The position numbers and the translations under genes were made by a program. A DNA stretch of 7,496 nt from Schlesneria sp. Lineage in GTDB: Bacteria > Planctomycetota > Planctomycetia > Planctomycetales > Planctomycetaceae. Location: assembly GCA_025353525.1 (NCBI GenBank), contig JANXOO010000094.1, forward strand, positions 1 through 7,496, read 5' to 3'. Below the pieces are notes generated by a model. The model ran no database searches and was not told the DNA's origin. It worked only from the letters and a program-made list of their open reading frames with translations. Shown piece by piece: positions 6,172 to 7,496 of the stretch; within the stretch, counting starts at the first letter, position 1, and the number at the start of each line of letters is the position of its first letter.

Positions 6172-6188
6172 TTGGCACGGCCCTTGCT
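6172..6188 (+). promoter_or_regulatory. Sigma-54 (RpoN) -24/-12 promoter
   Basis: TTGGCACGGCCCTTGCT fits every position of the sigma-54 consensus YTGGCACGrNNNTTGCW. The -24 GG is at 6174-6175 and the -12 GC at 6186-6187, with the required 10 bases between. Transcription should start near 6199, giving a leader of about 110 bases before the membrane protein gene at 6310. It faces that gene and, beyond it, clpX. Sigma-54 promoters need an ATP-driven activator, so this unit would be off unless such an activator is engaged. Confidence 0.78.
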
Positions 6189-6309
6189 TCAGTCGATCTT
6201 CCGTTGAAAGCGGCAACCTTGCGTGGTTGACGTAGCGGACGTAAGAATCGACAGATGCAAAGGGAAATCTTTTCGGGGGGATCTCGCCGGGCGAGTTCAG
6301 AGGGCGATT

Positions 6310-6726
6310 ATGATCGATTGGAAACGATGGGACCAATACCAGCAGACGATGACTCTGTGGCATTGGGGATTCGTTGTCATCGCGGTTTCGGTTGCAGTCT
6401 GGTTAATTATCCGATTGAAGTCGTTTTTTCGCGAAGATGCCGACGATACCGATCAGACACTGGAAATGCTCACACAGTTCCGCGATTTGCACCAGGAGGG
6501 TGGCCTGTCAGACGACGAGTTCCGATTAATCAGGAGTCGCCTTGCTCATAGCGCCCAGGATTCGCTGGTGGCTAAAGTTGCCACTCGGGAAAAAACTCTG
6601 CCAACGAATAATTCGGCGAAAACAGCAGAAGACAATTGCAATAACTCGATTCAACCCCCCGCTGCCGATGCAACTGCAAAAGATGATTCAAAGTCCGAAC
6701 GGATGACGGACGAATTAACGGATTAA
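6310..6726 (+). CDS. Small membrane protein with SHOCT-like segment, upstream of clpX
   Basis: A 138-residue protein with one membrane helix (about 16-36, WHWGFVVIAVSVAVWLIIRL), a basic-acidic boundary, and a short helical segment at about 49-80 that reads TLEMLTQFRDLHQEGGLSDDEFRLIRSRLA. This fits the SHOCT pattern (leucine-rich helix, Gly turn, then an Asp/Glu-Glu-Phe helix), a small module common at the ends of bacterial membrane proteins and thought to aid oligomerisation. The tail (about 95-138) is polar, low in complexity and probably disordered. The short N-terminus and the basic residues after the helix leave topology open, but the SHOCT part is probably cytoplasmic. ATG 6310 was chosen because AGAGGG (6299-6304) lies 5 bases upstream; an in-frame ATG at 6223 lacks a ribosome site and adds 29 unconvincing residues. 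First gene after the sigma-54 promoter. Function unknown. Confidence 0.75.
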   Translation: MIDWKRWDQYQQTMTLWHWGFVVIAVSVAVWLIIRLKSFFREDADDTDQTLEMLTQFRDLHQEGGLSDDEFRLIRSRLAHSAQDSLVAKVATREKTLPTNNSAKTAEDNCNNSIQPPAADATAKDDSKSERMTDELTD

Positions 6727-6745
6727 ATGCAAGACCGTTTTGCAT
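6727..6745. repeat. Short inverted repeat after the SHOCT-like gene
   Basis: ATGCAA (6727-6732) and TTGCAT (6740-6745) pair across 7 bases directly after the stop codon. The stem is weak and lacks a T-run, so read-through into clpX is likely. I see no good sigma-70 promoter in the 102 bases between the two genes, apart from a lone TTTAAT at 6801-6806. Confidence 0.3.
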
Positions 6746-6828
6746 GCGATGGCCATGGACGCGCCGCCAGCTTTCACCACTGTGTCACTCACTGAAGAAG
6801 TTTAATCGGCAGCGTTGAAGGATAGCTG

Positions 6829-7496
6829 ATGGCATCAGGACGCGATTTCATGTCGACCGGCAAACGTGGGTCTACCGGCAAAAAAAATGCAAACTGTTCG
6901 TTCTGTCGAAAGAGCTACCGCGAAGTCGGTCCGCTCGTCGAAGGTCCGGATGAAGTTTACATTTGTGGCGAGTGCATCGAACTGTGCCAGAATATTCTGG
7001 ACCAGGAAAAGCGCCGCCGCGGTGGTACCACGAAACTATTCAACCGGGTCCCCAGTCCCAGGGAAATTACAGAACACCTCAATCAATACGTGATTGCCCA
7101 GGATCGGACGAAGAAAATTCTCTCCGTTGCTGTCCACAATCACTACAAGCGGCTGATGGCGACGGCCGATCTGGACAACGATGTCGAAATCGAAAAATCG
7201 AACATCCTGCTGATCGGACCGACCGGTTCGGGTAAGACGCTGATGGCTCGTACGCTCGCCCGGCTATTGCAAGTACCGTTTGCGATCGGCGACGCCACGA
7301 CTCTGACCGAAGCCGGATACGTTGGCGAAGATGTCGAAAACCTGTTGCTGAAACTGCTTCATGCGGCTGATTTCGACATCGAAGCCGCACAACGCGGGAT
7401 CGTCTTCATCGACGAAATCGACAAGATCGGCAAAACGTCACAGAACGTGTCGATCACTCGCGATGTCTCGGGCGAAGGGGTCCAGCAGGCCTTGCT
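6829..7496 (+). CDS. clpX: ATP-dependent Clp protease ATP-binding subunit ClpX, 5' part
   Basis: AAA+ unfoldase that recognises tagged proteins, unfolds them with ATP and threads them into the ClpP chamber in the cytoplasm. The 222 residues present contain the N-terminal zinc-binding domain (Cys23, Cys26, Cys46, Cys49 in CSFC and CGEC), which dimerises and binds adaptors and substrates. The AAA+ domain follows: Walker A GPTGSGKT at 130-137, the pore loop GYVG at 163-166, Walker [10 protein letters not shown] at 191-199, then [15 protein letters not shown] at the right edge. Sensor and C-terminal domains are outside the window. ATG 6829 was chosen because GAAGGA (6817-6822) is 6 bases upstream; the in-frame ATG at 6850 has no such site. 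The stretch before the zinc domain is basic and somewhat longer than in E. coli. No clpP precedes it here; the upstream neighbour is the SHOCT-like membrane gene, 102 bases away on the same strand. Identification is secure. Confidence 0.97.
   Translation, partial: MASGRDFMSTGKRGSTGKKNANCSFCRKSYREVGPLVEGPDEVYICGECIELCQNILDQEKRRRGGTTKLFNRVPSPREITEHLNQYVIAQDRTKKILSVAVHNHYKRLMATADLDNDVEIEKSNILLIGPTGSGKTLMARTLARLLQVPFAIGDATTLTEAGYVGEDVENLLLKLLHAADFDIEAAQRGIVFIDEIDKIGKTSQNVSITRDVSGEGVQQAL

Larger units (their letters stand above)
5716..6309. other. Divergent intergenic region between the eda unit and the clpX unit
   Basis: A 594-base gap between genes pointing away from each other. The left third (about 5785-5970) is a run of short GC-rich inverted repeats. 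The right third holds the sigma-54 promoter. For the minus-strand unit only a TAGAAT-like -10 (complement of 5760-5765) is visible, without a matching -35. Further dyads are CGATC/GATCG (6015-6029) and TCGGC/GCCGA (6114-6130). The open frames crossing this stretch show no recognisable protein features and were not called. Confidence 0.55.

Noticed and set aside
5830..6180. RNase P RNA gene, suggested by AGGAAAGTCCGG
   Set aside because: The other conserved segments (ACAGA-GCAAACC type, the GGTAAGAG block, AGCAAGGCC and the closing ACAGAA-CCGGCTTA) are not found in order within the next 400 bases, and the 5' motif sits in a short local hairpin instead of the P4 helix.
1..7496. CRISPR array, tRNA, insertion sequence or integrated element
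   Set aside because: No evenly spaced identical repeats, no tRNA-like cloverleaf, no transposase or integrase and no terminal repeats were seen. The only long periodicity is the 48-base coding repeat of the YTV gene.

Overview
The window looks like a chromosomal segment of a planctomycete, probably of the Planctomycetaceae type. The strongest pointer is a secreted, Cys-rich protein built of YTV-type 16-residue repeats, a family known mainly from planctomycetes such as Rhodopirellula. A secreted S46 peptidase, moderate G+C, long structured intergenic gaps and mostly single-gene units fit this. No tRNA, rRNA, CRISPR array, insertion sequence or phage gene was seen.

Layout. Positions 1-5715 are read from the minus strand. 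From the left edge these are: the 5' part of an S46-family serine peptidase with a signal peptide (runs off the left edge); a 455-residue cytoplasmic protein that looks like a two-component relay protein with an Hpt/CheA-P1-like N-terminus and a CheY-like C-terminus, both apparently without their phosphorylated residue; the YTV-repeat protein, followed by a textbook intrinsic terminator; and a two-gene unit of an unrecognised 163-residue protein followed by a KDPG/KHG aldolase (eda). A gap of about 590 bases (5716-6309) then separates these from plus-strand genes: a small membrane protein with a SHOCT-like segment, and clpX, which runs off the right edge.

The gap at 5716-6309 is the most informative non-coding part. 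It holds a full consensus match to a sigma-54 (RpoN) -24/-12 promoter at 6172-6188, facing the membrane protein gene and clpX, with a 6-bp inverted repeat about 95 bases upstream of the predicted transcription start, where an enhancer-binding protein could sit. Its left half holds a cluster of GC-rich inverted repeats, one carrying a 12-base match to a conserved RNase P RNA motif that is probably fortuitous.

How the genes work together: the aldolase belongs to sugar-acid breakdown, and the 163-residue protein is probably co-transcribed with it. The YTV protein and S46 peptidase are exported and act at or outside the envelope. The membrane SHOCT protein and ClpX may share a sigma-54-controlled transcript. 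I did not find one contiguous novel system. The leads are the putative sigma-54 control of the clpX unit, the apparently phospho-dead relay protein and the thiol ladder of the YTV protein.
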